DNA of 64,000 nt, taken from contig CAINGK010000125.1 in NCBI GenBank assembly GCA_903848465.1, positions 62,001 through 126,000 of the forward strand. The letters are read 5' to 3'. Source of the stretch: an uncultured Verrucomicrobiota bacterium. Lineage in GTDB: Bacteria; Verrucomicrobiota; Verrucomicrobiia; Verrucomicrobiales; Verrucomicrobiaceae. Both the position numbers and the translations under genes were made by a program. The notes below the pieces were generated by a model. It did not search any database, had not been told where the DNA came from, and saw only the letters and a program-made list of their open reading frames with translations. The stretch's first letter is position 1; the number at the start of each line of letters is the position of its first letter. Of the stretch, positions 37,105-45,193 are shown piece by piece.

Positions 37105-38724
37105 TCACGGTTTGGCGGGGGCTGGCTTTGCCGGTGTGGCCGTCTCTTTGAAGGGGGACACAACACCCAGCGTGGACGGCAGGAAATCATCGGTGCGGAA
37201 GCACGAGGCGGGCAGGCCCTCGGCATTGATGAGATTGGCATCCACCGGCCAACTGGCCCACGCATAGCGCACACCGATCGGCTTTGGTACGCTTTCGCTC
37301 CAAACGACGACTTCGCTGCCTTCGATTTTGGCCTTGGCCCACACCCATTTCTGGTCAGCTCCAGTGATTTGGAAGCACTTCGGCTCACCGCCATCCCGAG
37401 TCTTCAAGCCTGCACCGGTGTGGGTGAACTGAACGCGGATCTTGTCTTCCTTCAAAACGGAGGACAGGTAGAGTGGGCCGCAGTATTCGGCACCGGTTTT
37501 ACCGTAGTCCTTGGCCAGGGCCCACAGTGCCAGACGGCGTCCGACCTCCTGCTTGTTCTTGGGATGGATGTCGTTTTGCTCGCCAATGTCGTTGATGATG
37601 GCGATGCCGCATTTGTCGAGCGTCTGTGCTTCCTGCAGTTCGGCCCAGGTGTCGGGGATGCCGGGTTCATTGGTCACGGGCTTGCCGTTGCCAAAGTTTG
37701 CCAGTTGCACGATGTAAAATGAGAGCGGCTCCATCCACTTTTTGCGCCAGTCATTGATCATGGTTGGCAGCAGTTCTTGATATTGGAAGGCGCGGCGTTG
37801 GTTGGACTCGCCCTGATACCAAATGGCACCTTTGACGGCATACGGGATCAGCGGGGCCACCATGCCGTTGAACAGCACGCTGGGGTGGTGCGGCGTCTTG
37901 GTGGGGGCTTCCGGCGCGCGCGGAGCCTGTGGCTTGGTCTTTTTGGGAGCGGTGGCGGGCAGTTTGGCGTTTTCGGCATCGATCTTCTGCACCTGTGCCT
38001 GCCAATCAGCTTTGCGCTGCTCAAAGGCGGCTAGCTCCTTGGGTTCATCCCATTTGGCGACGGCATCCTTCCAGTCGCTGAGCATTTCGGTGGCGCAAGG
38101 GCGCTCTTCGAGGGCTTCGCGGCTCGTCCAGGCCTCCACCCGCGTGCCGCCCCAGGAGGTGTTGATCAAACCGACCGGCACCTTCAGCACTTGATGCAGG
38201 TGGCGGCCAAAGAAATAACCCACAGCGGAGAATTCCCCCACATTGGCGCTGGTGGCCTCTTTCCACGCGCCCTTGCAGTCGGCCTCTGGCGTCATGCTTG
38301 GGACTCGTTCCACATTGAACATACGAATCTGCGGGTGATTGGCGGCGGCGATTTCCTCCTGCGCCTTGCCGGCCTGCTTCACCGTCCATTGCATGTTCGA
38401 CTGGCCGGAGCAGATCCACACTTCGCCAACGAGGACGTTTTTTAGCGTGATCGTGTTTTTGCCTGCCACCACGAAATCGGCGGGCTGGGCGTTCGCATTC
38501 ATCGGATTCAGCGTGATCGACCACTTGCCAGTCGAGTCTGTGAGCGAGCTGTGCGACTGCTCACCGAAGGTTACTTTGACGTCTTCGTCGGCTTCAGCGG
38601 TGCCCCAGATGCGGACGAGTTGTCCCTGCTGCAGCACCATGCCATCGGAAAATAGGGTGGGCAGTTTGACCTCGGCCTGCAAGCTACTGGCCAGCAGGAG
38701 GAGAGAGAAAAGAGCGTGTTTCAT
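37105..38724 (-). CDS. Exported sialate O-acetylesterase
   Basis: 539 aa with a signal peptide (MKHALFSLLLLASSLQA). An N-terminal jelly-roll-like segment (LPTLFSDGMVLQQGQLVRIWG) is followed by the SASA/SGNH catalytic domain: Ser in VWICSGQSNMQW, the block VGLINTSWGGTRVEAW, KGAIWYQGESN and the catalytic His in NDIHPKNKQEVGRRLA. A Lys/Pro/Ala-rich stretch around residue 260 is an inserted flexible loop. It removes 9-O-acetyl groups from sialic acids or acetyl groups from other glycans. The sialic-acid-type lyase gene at 48430 and the M60 peptidase at 50786 are functionally in keeping but not adjacent. Confidence 0.88.
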   Translation of the reverse strand: MKHALFSLLLLASSLQAEVKLPTLFSDGMVLQQGQLVRIWGTAEADEDVKVTFGEQSHSSLTDSTGKWSITLNPMNANAQPADFVVAGKNTITLKNVLVGEVWICSGQSNMQWTVKQAGKAQEEIAAANHPQIRMFNVERVPSMTPEADCKGAWKEATSANVGEFSAVGYFFGRHLHQVLKVPVGLINTSWGGTRVEAWTSREALEERPCATEMLSDWKDAVAKWDEPKELAAFEQRKADWQAQVQKIDAENAKLPATAPKKTKPQAPRAPEAPTKTPHHPSVLFNGMVAPLIPYAVKGAIWYQGESNQRRAFQYQELLPTMINDWRKKWMEPLSFYIVQLANFGNGKPVTNEPGIPDTWAELQEAQTLDKCGIAIINDIGEQNDIHPKNKQEVGRRLALWALAKDYGKTGAEYCGPLYLSSVLKEDKIRVQFTHTGAGLKTRDGGEPKCFQITGADQKWVWAKAKIEGSEVVVWSESVPKPIGVRYAWASWPVDANLINAEGLPASCFRTDDFLPSTLGVVSPFKETATPAKPAPAKP

Positions 38725-38771
38725 GGCGGGATGGTCGTAGAGGGCGCGGGTTCGGGCAAGTAAGCCAAATG

Positions 38772-38984
38772 TCAGAGCAGGGTGCTGTCGTCCGTGCGTT
38801 CCAGGCGGCCGATCTTCTTTTTGATCGTCTCCAGCAGTACGGTCATTTCATGTACGCTGCGGAAGCACTCCTTTTGCGTCTCCTCGTCGGCCAGGCCGGG
38901 CACGGCAGGATGAATTTTCATGAACTGCAGGGCGATGTTTTTGCAGGCTTCACGGATCTGGGCAATAGCGGCGGGTCTGTCCAT
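38772..38984 (-). CDS. Small hypothetical protein
   Basis: 70 aa, not recognised. Highly charged and predicted helical (MDRPAAIAQIREACKNIALQF, FRSVHEMTVLLETIKKKIGRL), no signal or membrane segment. Supported as a gene by its protein-like composition, position in an otherwise empty gap and orientation matching both neighbours (47 bases before the esterase start). Function unknown. Confidence 0.55.
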   Translation of the reverse strand: MDRPAAIAQIREACKNIALQFMKIHPAVPGLADEETQKECFRSVHEMTVLLETIKKKIGRLERTDDSTLL

Positions 38985-39026
38985 GCCACCAGACTAAAGC
39001 GCCCGCCCGCCCGCGCAAGACACGGA

Positions 39027-39581
39027 TCAGTCCTCGTGCTGCTTCCGCACGCGCAGCGAGTCCTTGAGGCTGACAAAGTCAGAGAGCAGAAAAATCACGG
39101 TGAAAAAGGCCAGCAGCACCTCCATCATCGTGATCAGCTTGGCAGGAACGGTCTGCGGCGTCACATCGCCAAAGCCGAAAAAGGAGAAATTCAGCACGCT
39201 GAAGAAGAAAAACTCAAACAACTGCTCGCCCTGGCTCCACCCGGCATTGATCGCGCTGAAACTTGCCGGTTCCGCTGTTTCCAGGCACCAGCAGTCGAGC
39301 GCAAAAGACAGGGTGATCTGCGCCATGTTCACCCCCATGAGCCCCAGCACGCGGTGGTAGGGCATGTTGTCGCGCGTAGCCATCAGGATGTGCTGCAGGT
39401 TCTCCACAAAAAAGAACACCGTCTTCGCGAAGGCCACCGCCAGCACCAGCAGGCAGAAGGCGTGTGCATTCAGCCAGCCGCTTCGCCATAGCCAGTGCAG
39501 AACTGCTGTCACCAGGACGATGACCATCACCTCACCACCCTGACGGATGATCTGCGCAGCGATGCCAGATTCTTTGCTCAT
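39027..39581 (-). CDS. Two-helix-pore ion channel family protein
   Basis: 184 aa membrane protein with about four hydrophobic helices. The C-terminal pair surrounds a pore loop VLNFSFFGFGDVTPQTVPAK, which fits the Ion_trans_2 potassium-channel pattern (TxGYGDxxP) with FGFGD as selectivity filter. No regulatory RCK or cyclic-nucleotide domain is attached; the C-terminus is a short basic/acidic tail. The start at 39581 (MSKESGIAA) is chosen because the 16 residues ahead of it are not typical. Potassium conductance is inferred. Confidence 0.75.
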   Translation of the reverse strand: MSKESGIAAQIIRQGGEVMVIVLVTAVLHWLWRSGWLNAHAFCLLVLAVAFAKTVFFFVENLQHILMATRDNMPYHRVLGLMGVNMAQITLSFALDCWCLETAEPASFSAINAGWSQGEQLFEFFFFSVLNFSFFGFGDVTPQTVPAKLITMMEVLLAFFTVIFLLSDFVSLKDSLRVRKQHED

Positions 39582-39626
39582 GAGGCGGATTTGATACTTT
39601 CTGGACCGTCCCGTCGAGCGTAATTT

Positions 39627-39660
39627 CATTCGTCATTCGCCATTTTGACTTCGTCATTTA
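39627..39660. repeat. AT-rich intergenic repeat, copy 1
   Basis: Contains CATTCGTCATTC, CATTTTGA and TTCGTCATTT in tandem between the divergent channel and HlyD genes. The words CATTCGTCATTC and CATTTTGA recur in the intergenic gap at 50755-50780. AT content is far above the surroundings. Confidence 0.5.
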
Positions 39661-39673
39661 CTCTGCTCCGCCC

Positions 39674-40624
39674 ATGAATCTCGTCTCCACCACCATCCGC
39701 TATTCCACATTCCTGCTCGCCATCGCGGGCGTGATCGCCATGGCCGGGGTGTTACAGACCATCCGCAGTCAGGAGACTGCCATGCCGCCACCACCGGTCA
39801 TGCCGCCGATGAAGAATGCTCCAGATGACATCGCCGCCACCGGCATTCTGGAAGCCAAAGACGAAAACGTCGCCATCGGCGTGCCGGTGCCGGGCCTGGT
39901 TGAGATCGTCAAAGTCGTCGTCAATCAAGTCGTGAAAGAGGGGGAGCCATTGCTCATCCTGGATGATCGCGAACTGCGCGCCTCCTTGCTCAAGCAGCAG
40001 GCAGCTATCGCTATTGCGCAGGCGAATCTGGCCGTTAATCGCGCCCAGCTCGCCAAGGTGCAGGACATGCTGGACCGCATGACAGCCATCACCGATCAGC
40101 GCGCCATCAGCCAGGACGACCTGCGTAACCGCACCAATGACGTGCTCGTGGCCAAGGCACAGATGCAGGCCGCTGAAGCGCAGCTCGCTTCCGCTAAGGC
40201 CGACGTGCAGCAGACAGAACTGCTCATCGACCGCCTCACCGTCAAAGCGCCGAAATCCGGCACCATCCTCCAGGTAAACATCCGTGCCGGTGAATACGCC
40301 TCCCCCGCGAATAAGCAGCCCGCACTCGTTCTTGGCGACATCTCCACGCTGCACGTGCGCGCGGATGTCGATGAACAAAACGCCATGGAAGTCGCCTCCG
40401 GCCTCGACGCCACCTTCTCTCTCAAAAGCGACTCCTCGAAAAAGTTCAAAGTGCAGTTCGTCCGCATCGAACCCTACGTCATTCCCAAAGTCTCCCTCAC
40501 CGGTGCCAGCACCGAACGCGTGGACACCCGCGTCCTGCAGGTCATCTACAAGCTCGACCGTCCCAAGGATCAGCCCCTCTACGTGGGCCAGCAGGTGGAT
40601 GTGTTCATTGCGCGGAAGAAGTGA
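39674..40624 (+). CDS. HlyD-family periplasmic adaptor
   Basis: 316 aa membrane-fusion protein. One N-terminal transmembrane helix (YSTFLLAIAGVIAMAGVL), a barrel-sandwich half (GLVEIVKVVVNQVVKEGEPLLILDDRELRA), a long alpha-helical hairpin (~105-190), the second half (LTVKAPKSGTILQVNIRAGEYAS) and a C-terminal beta-barrel. Such adaptors link an inner-membrane ABC, RND or MFS exporter to an outer-membrane channel, but neither partner is encoded beside it. It reads toward a PEP-CTERM gene, with an inverted repeat between them. Confidence 0.87.
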   Translation: MNLVSTTIRYSTFLLAIAGVIAMAGVLQTIRSQETAMPPPPVMPPMKNAPDDIAATGILEAKDENVAIGVPVPGLVEIVKVVVNQVVKEGEPLLILDDRELRASLLKQQAAIAIAQANLAVNRAQLAKVQDMLDRMTAITDQRAISQDDLRNRTNDVLVAKAQMQAAEAQLASAKADVQQTELLIDRLTVKAPKSGTILQVNIRAGEYASPANKQPALVLGDISTLHVRADVDEQNAMEVASGLDATFSLKSDSSKKFKVQFVRIEPYVIPKVSLTGASTERVDTRVLQVIYKLDRPKDQPLYVGQQVDVFIARKK

Positions 40625-40629
40625 AGTTG

Positions 40630-40651
40630 GGCCTAAGGCTCCGCTTAGGCC
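40630..40651 (+). terminator. Inverted repeat after the HlyD gene, possible terminator
   Basis: Perfect 8-bp stem GGCCTAAG / CTTAGGCC with loop GCTCCG, 5 bases past the stop codon. There is no T-run after it, so it may be a factor-dependent terminator or an mRNA-stabilising hairpin rather than a classical intrinsic terminator. Confidence 0.5.
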
Positions 40652-40684
40652 AGACTGAAGTCCTCGGCCTTGGCGTTAGCAGGC

Positions 40685-40725
40685 GGGAGAATGCGAGAGT
40701 GCGGTTGTTACCAACAACCTCTCCC
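40685..40725 (+). promoter_or_regulatory. Nested hairpin in the leader of the PEP-CTERM gene
   Basis: Inner stem GGTTGTT (40703-40709) with AACAACC (40713-40719) and outer stem GGGAGA (40685-40690) with TCTCCC (40720-40725). The structure ends 2 bases before the ATG at 40728 and covers the place where a ribosome-binding site should be; no free Shine-Dalgarno sequence is visible downstream of it. It could limit or condition translation. Confidence 0.45.
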
Positions 40726-40727
40726 CT

Positions 40728-41486
40728 ATGTTCTCCTTTCCTGTCAAACTGCTCGTTCTGACCACTGCCGTGTTATCAAGTTTCGGCACGGCCTTGGAGG
40801 CGGCTTCCACCTTTTCGGAGAACTTTGACTCTACCTCCATTACTTCCAACCTGACGGCGCAGGCCGGTTGGGCGTTTGGTTCCAATTCCACCATCACCGG
40901 CACTGCGCAAAACTCATCAGGCACCCGAACTTACGTCACCACGACTGCCACCGATTACAACACGGTCGATTTCACCGCGCAGGTGAAGGTCCACCTCAAT
41001 GGCGGCAGTGGCAACGGCACTGGCTTTGTGGGCTTTGGCAGCGGCACGCCGGCGGGAACTTACGGCGAGCCGGGCAACAGCCTCTATCTGCGCCTGGGAC
41101 CGAGCGATTTCGGCCCGTTCGTCGATGCCAACATTCAACCCAGTGGTGTGAATGCCACCCTGGCAGACCCCAGTCTTGGCAATGGCACCTACCTGGTCCA
41201 GATGCAAAAGATCGGCGACAGCATCACTCTGGGCGTCGAGCAAAACTACAGCTCGGGCGCATTCGTCGCTACGCCAGGCATGACCTACACCGCCAGCCTG
41301 AGCAGTGACCTGTCCTTCCTCAACAGCACCAATTCCACGCTCTTCTTTGGCTCGCAGGTAGGCAATACGACCTTCGACGATTTTTCGGTCACCGTCGCCG
41401 CTGTACCAGAGCCATCCAAGGCCCTGCTAGCCGCTTTGGGCTGTGGTTTCGCACTGCTGCGCAGACGGCGGACCATGCGGGCGTGA
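40728..41486 (+). CDS. PEP-CTERM sorting domain protein
   Basis: 252 aa secreted protein. A signal peptide (MFSFPVKLLVLTTAVLSSFG) is followed by a Gly/Ser/Thr/Asn-rich, beta-strand-rich domain of ~200 residues and a classic PEP-CTERM tail: VPEPS, a short hydrophobic helix (ALLAALGCGFALL), then RRRR. Such proteins are processed by an exosortase and exported to the surface, often together with exopolysaccharide. No exosortase is in the window. The passenger domain is not recognised. Confidence 0.9.
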   Translation: MFSFPVKLLVLTTAVLSSFGTALEAASTFSENFDSTSITSNLTAQAGWAFGSNSTITGTAQNSSGTRTYVTTTATDYNTVDFTAQVKVHLNGGSGNGTGFVGFGSGTPAGTYGEPGNSLYLRLGPSDFGPFVDANIQPSGVNATLADPSLGNGTYLVQMQKIGDSITLGVEQNYSSGAFVATPGMTYTASLSSDLSFLNSTNSTLFFGSQVGNTTFDDFSVTVAAVPEPSKALLAALGCGFALLRRRRTMRA

Positions 41487-41579
41487 GGGGGGGCGGCTGC
41501 ATCCGTCACAAGATGCCCGCAAGAGACTCGTTGAGTCTCCCCAAATCCCACGCATGAATGCATGCTCTCTTTGAATCGC

Positions 41580-42950
41580 ATGCATTACCTTTCTACCCGC
41601 GGCCAGACGCCGCCGCACACGTTTTCTGAAGCCGTTGAAGCCGGGCTGGCACCGGATGGCGGGTTGTTTCTGCCAGAGAAGTTGCCGAGCATCGCCGACA
41701 AGCTGCCCGCGTGGTCGAAGCTGACTTATCCGCAGCTCGCGGCGGAATTCTTCACGTTGTTTGCGCCGGAGATCGGCAATGCGGAGTGGCACCAGCTTAC
41801 AGCGGAGGCATATCGGCGTTTTGATTCACCGGATGTGGCTCCGCTGAAAAAAATCACGGACAAGACCTATGTGCTGGAGCTGTTCCATGGTCCGACGCTG
41901 GCCTTCAAGGACTTCGCGCTGCAACTGCTGGGCCTGCTGTACAAACGCCAAGTCGATAAAACCGGCAAACGCCTGTCCGTGCTAGGTGCGACTTCGGGGG
42001 ACACCGGATCGGCGGCGATCCACGGCTGCCTGGGCCGCGACGGTATCACGATTTTCATTCTCTACCCAAACGGTCGTGTGGCACCGCTGCAGGAGCGCCA
42101 AATGGCTTGTACGGGTGCGGAAAACGTCTTCGCCATTCCTGTGCCCGGCACATTTGACGACGCCCAGCGTGTGGTAAAGGACACCTTTGGCGACACCGCT
42201 TTTGCGAATTCGGTGAATCTCTCCGCCGTGAATTCCATCAACATCGCACGCGTGTTGGCACAGTGCGTGTACTACATCTGGGCCTGCTTGAAATTGCCGG
42301 AGGAAGCTCGTGCCACGGCGGAATACGTCGTGCCCACCGGCAATTTCGGCAACGTGCTGGCCGGATGGATGGCGCAGCAGATGGGCATGCCCGCAGGTGG
42401 TTTCCGCGTGGCGACCAATCAAAACGACATCCTGCACCGCTTCTTTACCAGTGGCGAATACAGCCAGAGCGAGGTGCATCCCAGCCATGCACCGAGCATG
42501 GACATCCAGGCGGCGTCGAACTTCGAGCGCTTCCTCTATTACATTCTGGATCAAAACGCCGGGCGCGTGTGCGAGGTGATGGCGCAGATCAAAGCGGGCG
42601 CTCCGTTCAAGATTGAGCTGCCCCAGACCTCACTGCGCTCCTCCCGGATGGATGATGGGCAAATCGTCCGCGTCATTGCCCAGATGTGGCAGGACTGGCA
42701 GTATGTGCTGGATCCGCACACGGCCTGCGCTTTCACGGACATGGCACAGGGCCGCGTCAGCGTCGTGCTGGCCACCGCAAGTCCCGCGAAATTCCCCGAA
42801 GTCGTGCAGCAGGCCACCGGCAGCGAACCAACGCATCCGACGCTGGAAGCGCTGAAAAGCAAGCCGCTGAAAACCTGGCCGATGGCGGCAGACGTGGCGA
42901 CGGTGCAGGATTTCATCCGGCAACAAACAAGTAACGGAAGCAAGGCTTGA
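41580..42950 (+). CDS. threonine synthase thrC: Threonine synthase
   Basis: 456 aa PLP enzyme converting O-phosphohomoserine to threonine. YLSTRGQTPPHTFSEAVEAGLAPDGGLFLPE at the N-terminus, the PLP lysine in HGPTLAFKDFALQLLG, ATSGDTGSAAIHG, and PTGNFGNVLAGWMAQ are all class-typical for the longer bacterial/yeast type. The start at 41580 (MHYLSTRG) is preferred over 41562. thrA and thrB are not adjacent. Followed after 43 bases by a small membrane protein on the same strand. Confidence 0.94.
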   Translation: MHYLSTRGQTPPHTFSEAVEAGLAPDGGLFLPEKLPSIADKLPAWSKLTYPQLAAEFFTLFAPEIGNAEWHQLTAEAYRRFDSPDVAPLKKITDKTYVLELFHGPTLAFKDFALQLLGLLYKRQVDKTGKRLSVLGATSGDTGSAAIHGCLGRDGITIFILYPNGRVAPLQERQMACTGAENVFAIPVPGTFDDAQRVVKDTFGDTAFANSVNLSAVNSINIARVLAQCVYYIWACLKLPEEARATAEYVVPTGNFGNVLAGWMAQQMGMPAGGFRVATNQNDILHRFFTSGEYSQSEVHPSHAPSMDIQAASNFERFLYYILDQNAGRVCEVMAQIKAGAPFKIELPQTSLRSSRMDDGQIVRVIAQMWQDWQYVLDPHTACAFTDMAQGRVSVVLATASPAKFPEVVQQATGSEPTHPTLEALKSKPLKTWPMAADVATVQDFIRQQTSNGSKA

Positions 42951-42993
42951 CGTTAATGGTGAGGATTGGGTTTAATCACACAAATAAAATCGC

Positions 42994-43572
42994 ATGAATT
43001 CGTCTCCTTTTTCTTCCGGCCTTGGCGGCTGGCTGGATATTTCCCCCTACCTGACCAAAGGGCGTGACGCGGGCACTGGGGTCACGCTAATGATCGGAGA
43101 CGTGTACACCTATCTCCTGCTGGGTGGCGGCCTGCTGCTGGTCATTGCTGCTTTCGCCCTGGTAAAGGTCATGTATGCACGGGTGAAATTCTTCGCGCTC
43201 GAATTTGGCAATGGCGGGTTCTTTGGCCGCCTCAAGGCCATCGTGCCGTCCGTCGCCTTGGGAACAGCGTTGTGTTTGGCGGGTGTGGTTGCCACCTGGC
43301 TGGGATGGCAGGGATTGGGCTATTCAGTAACGCTCAACACAAAGGGCGCGCACGAAGTGCTGGGCAGCAAGTCTTTCAGCTATGCCTGGACCGATGCCTC
43401 AAGCGCATCAGATCGTATCAAATCGACCGAGTTCTGGGTGGAGTTCACCAAGGATGGCCGCAAATGCCGCGTGAATTTTCAGCAGCGTTACATCGGCGAA
43501 AAGCTACAGGATAAGGCGATCGTTATCGCTGAAAACGCGCTGGCTTACTCCAAGGCGACGCGCGTGAAATAG
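42994..43572 (+). CDS. Hypothetical membrane protein
   Basis: 192 aa, not recognised. Two clear transmembrane helices (about residues 38-60 and 85-105) with a short basic connecting loop; the C-terminal ~85 residues are a soluble domain containing YAWTDASSASDRIKSTEFWVEF and RVNFQQRYIGEK. The fold and role are unknown. Convergent with argA (10 bases). Confidence 0.7.
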   Translation: MNSSPFSSGLGGWLDISPYLTKGRDAGTGVTLMIGDVYTYLLLGGGLLLVIAAFALVKVMYARVKFFALEFGNGGFFGRLKAIVPSVALGTALCLAGVVATWLGWQGLGYSVTLNTKGAHEVLGSKSFSYAWTDASSASDRIKSTEFWVEFTKDGRKCRVNFQQRYIGEKLQDKAIVIAENALAYSKATRVK

Positions 43573-43582
43573 CACGGCAGAG

Positions 43583-44911
43583 CTATTTCAGCGTTTTGAC
43601 GAGCACCTTCGAGTTCCGCCCGCTTTTATCGTACTTATCGCGGCGGCTAAGCGGCAGCGCGTCAGCCCCGGCCACGGTGTAGCCCATTTTTTCTTCGAAG
43701 AAGCGAAACGCCTGGGTGCTGAGCGCAAAGAGAACATCGCAGTTCCGCTGCCGCGCCTGCTCTTCAGCGAAGGCCACCAGCTTGCGCCCGTGGTTCTTGT
43801 TTTTATGCGAGCGCCGCACAAACAAACAGGCCAGCTCGGCGATTTTTTTGCCGTCCTCCTCATAAGTATGCACGGCGACGGAACCGATGGGATTGCCATC
43901 AAGTTCGAGGACGAAGAAGTCTTTGATCCTGGATTGAATCTGATCGCGCGAGCGCGGCACCAAGGCGGCATCGTCCACGCTCTGCTGCATCATGGACAGC
44001 AGGGCGGGAACGTCGGAGGTGCGGGCTTTGCGGATCTGCTGGTAGTCATCGGCATGGATCATTGTACCAACACCTTCATTGGAGAACAATTCAGCCAGCA
44101 GAGCTTCATCCTGCGTGCCATCAACGATGTGAACCCGTGGCACTCCTTCCTGGCAGGCCAGTGCGGCATAGCGCAGCTTGGAGAGCATGCTCACGTCATG
44201 CTTCGAGTCCTTACGCTTGTGCATCTCCTTTGCTTCTGCGACGGAAATTTGCTCCACACGGGTGCCGTCAGCGTCTGTGATGCCGGATTCGGCCACGAAG
44301 ATGACTTTCGCCGCTTGCAGGGCGATGGCGACCTCCACCGCCACGGCATCGGAATTCAACCGCAGCGTGGCACCTTTGCCGTCATAACCGAGCGGCGGCA
44401 GGATAGGGATGATGTCGGCCTTGAGGAGCGCTCGGAGGGATTCTTCATCCACACGTTCAATACGGCCAGTGAATTCGAGGTCGATGCCGTCGATCACACC
44501 TGCGGGATGCACCGCGAGCGCATTGGAGATAGCTACTGGCATCTCCAGCGCGGTCAGGTCGGCCATCAAATCGCTGCACTGCCGCATGATGGCGTCCGCA
44601 GCGATCTCAATGCCTGCGGCATCGGTCCGGCCCATGCCATCGTCATTGTAAAGGGTGATGCCCCGCTTCTCTGCCAGCGCCTGCACCTGCGCACGCGCGC
44701 CAAACACGAGGATAACCTCAATATTGAGCGACTGCAGCACGGCTACGTCCTGCAGTAGGCTGGCGAAGCCCGGCTGCTTCATCAGCGCGCCATCAAAGGC
44801 GATCACAAAGACGCGCTGCCGGAATTGCGGCACATAACGCAAGATGCCGCGCAAATCCTCGAAGCGCTGCTGGGGTTTGGTGGGGTCGGTGTTCAATGTT
44901 TGAGCCGTCAA
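43583..44911 (-). CDS. argA: Amino-acid N-acetyltransferase (ArgA, kinase-like + GNAT)
   Basis: 442 aa. N-acetylglutamate synthase of the classic two-domain type: an acetylglutamate-kinase-like domain (~15-290; VFVIAFDGALMKQPGFASLLQDVAVLQ, LVFGARAQVQALAEKRG, LPPLGYDGKGATLRLNSDAVAVEVA) and a C-terminal GNAT domain (~295-440; SVAVHTYEEDGKKIAELACLFV, GRKLVAFAEEQARQRNCDVLFAL, RFFEEKMGYTVAG). The start is uncertain: a TTG at 44911 overlaps the upstream stop as TTGA, which would couple translation; no ATG lies in a suitable place. The kinase-like domain usually senses arginine. It is separate from the argCJBDF operon. Confidence 0.88.
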   Translation of the reverse strand: MTAQTLNTDPTKPQQRFEDLRGILRYVPQFRQRVFVIAFDGALMKQPGFASLLQDVAVLQSLNIEVILVFGARAQVQALAEKRGITLYNDDGMGRTDAAGIEIAADAIMRQCSDLMADLTALEMPVAISNALAVHPAGVIDGIDLEFTGRIERVDEESLRALLKADIIPILPPLGYDGKGATLRLNSDAVAVEVAIALQAAKVIFVAESGITDADGTRVEQISVAEAKEMHKRKDSKHDVSMLSKLRYAALACQEGVPRVHIVDGTQDEALLAELFSNEGVGTMIHADDYQQIRKARTSDVPALLSMMQQSVDDAALVPRSRDQIQSRIKDFFVLELDGNPIGSVAVHTYEEDGKKIAELACLFVRRSHKNKNHGRKLVAFAEEQARQRNCDVLFALSTQAFRFFEEKMGYTVAGADALPLSRRDKYDKSGRNSKVLVKTLK

Positions 44912-45192
44912 GATAGCACAACACCAGCGATTTCGTCCCAAAGTTTGTCGATCTCCTTCGGTCCGCGCGAAGGCTTTCCGGCTTTCGCGAACCAGTAGTC
45001 CGCGTTCCATTGATCACCTTCGATCACATGGAGCAGTGCATGAATCCATGAACCCATCTTCGTGGGGATGTCCTGCGCGATGTTGTGCGCGGCATCCCAG
45101 TTTCCCTGCTTGGCGTGCCAGAGGGCGAGCGCTTCGGGAGACACCTCTTCCGCTGCGGCCTGGGTGGCGGTTTTGAGTTCAGCGGCGGTCAT
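44908..45192 (-). CDS. Small conserved hypothetical protein
   Basis: 94 aa soluble helical protein of the kind seen as a conserved hypothetical in many bacteria; contains ALALWHAKQGNWDAAHNIAQD and SWIHALLHVIEGDQWNADYWFAKAGK, a pattern reminiscent of a single tetratricopeptide-like unit. It begins 1 base after the MFS gene stop and overlaps the proposed TTG start of argA by 4 bases, so the three form a tight operon. Function unknown. Confidence 0.78.
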   Translation of the reverse strand: MTAAELKTATQAAAEEVSPEALALWHAKQGNWDAAHNIAQDIPTKMGSWIHALLHVIEGDQWNADYWFAKAGKPSRGPKEIDKLWDEIAGVVLS

Positions 45193-45193
45193 T

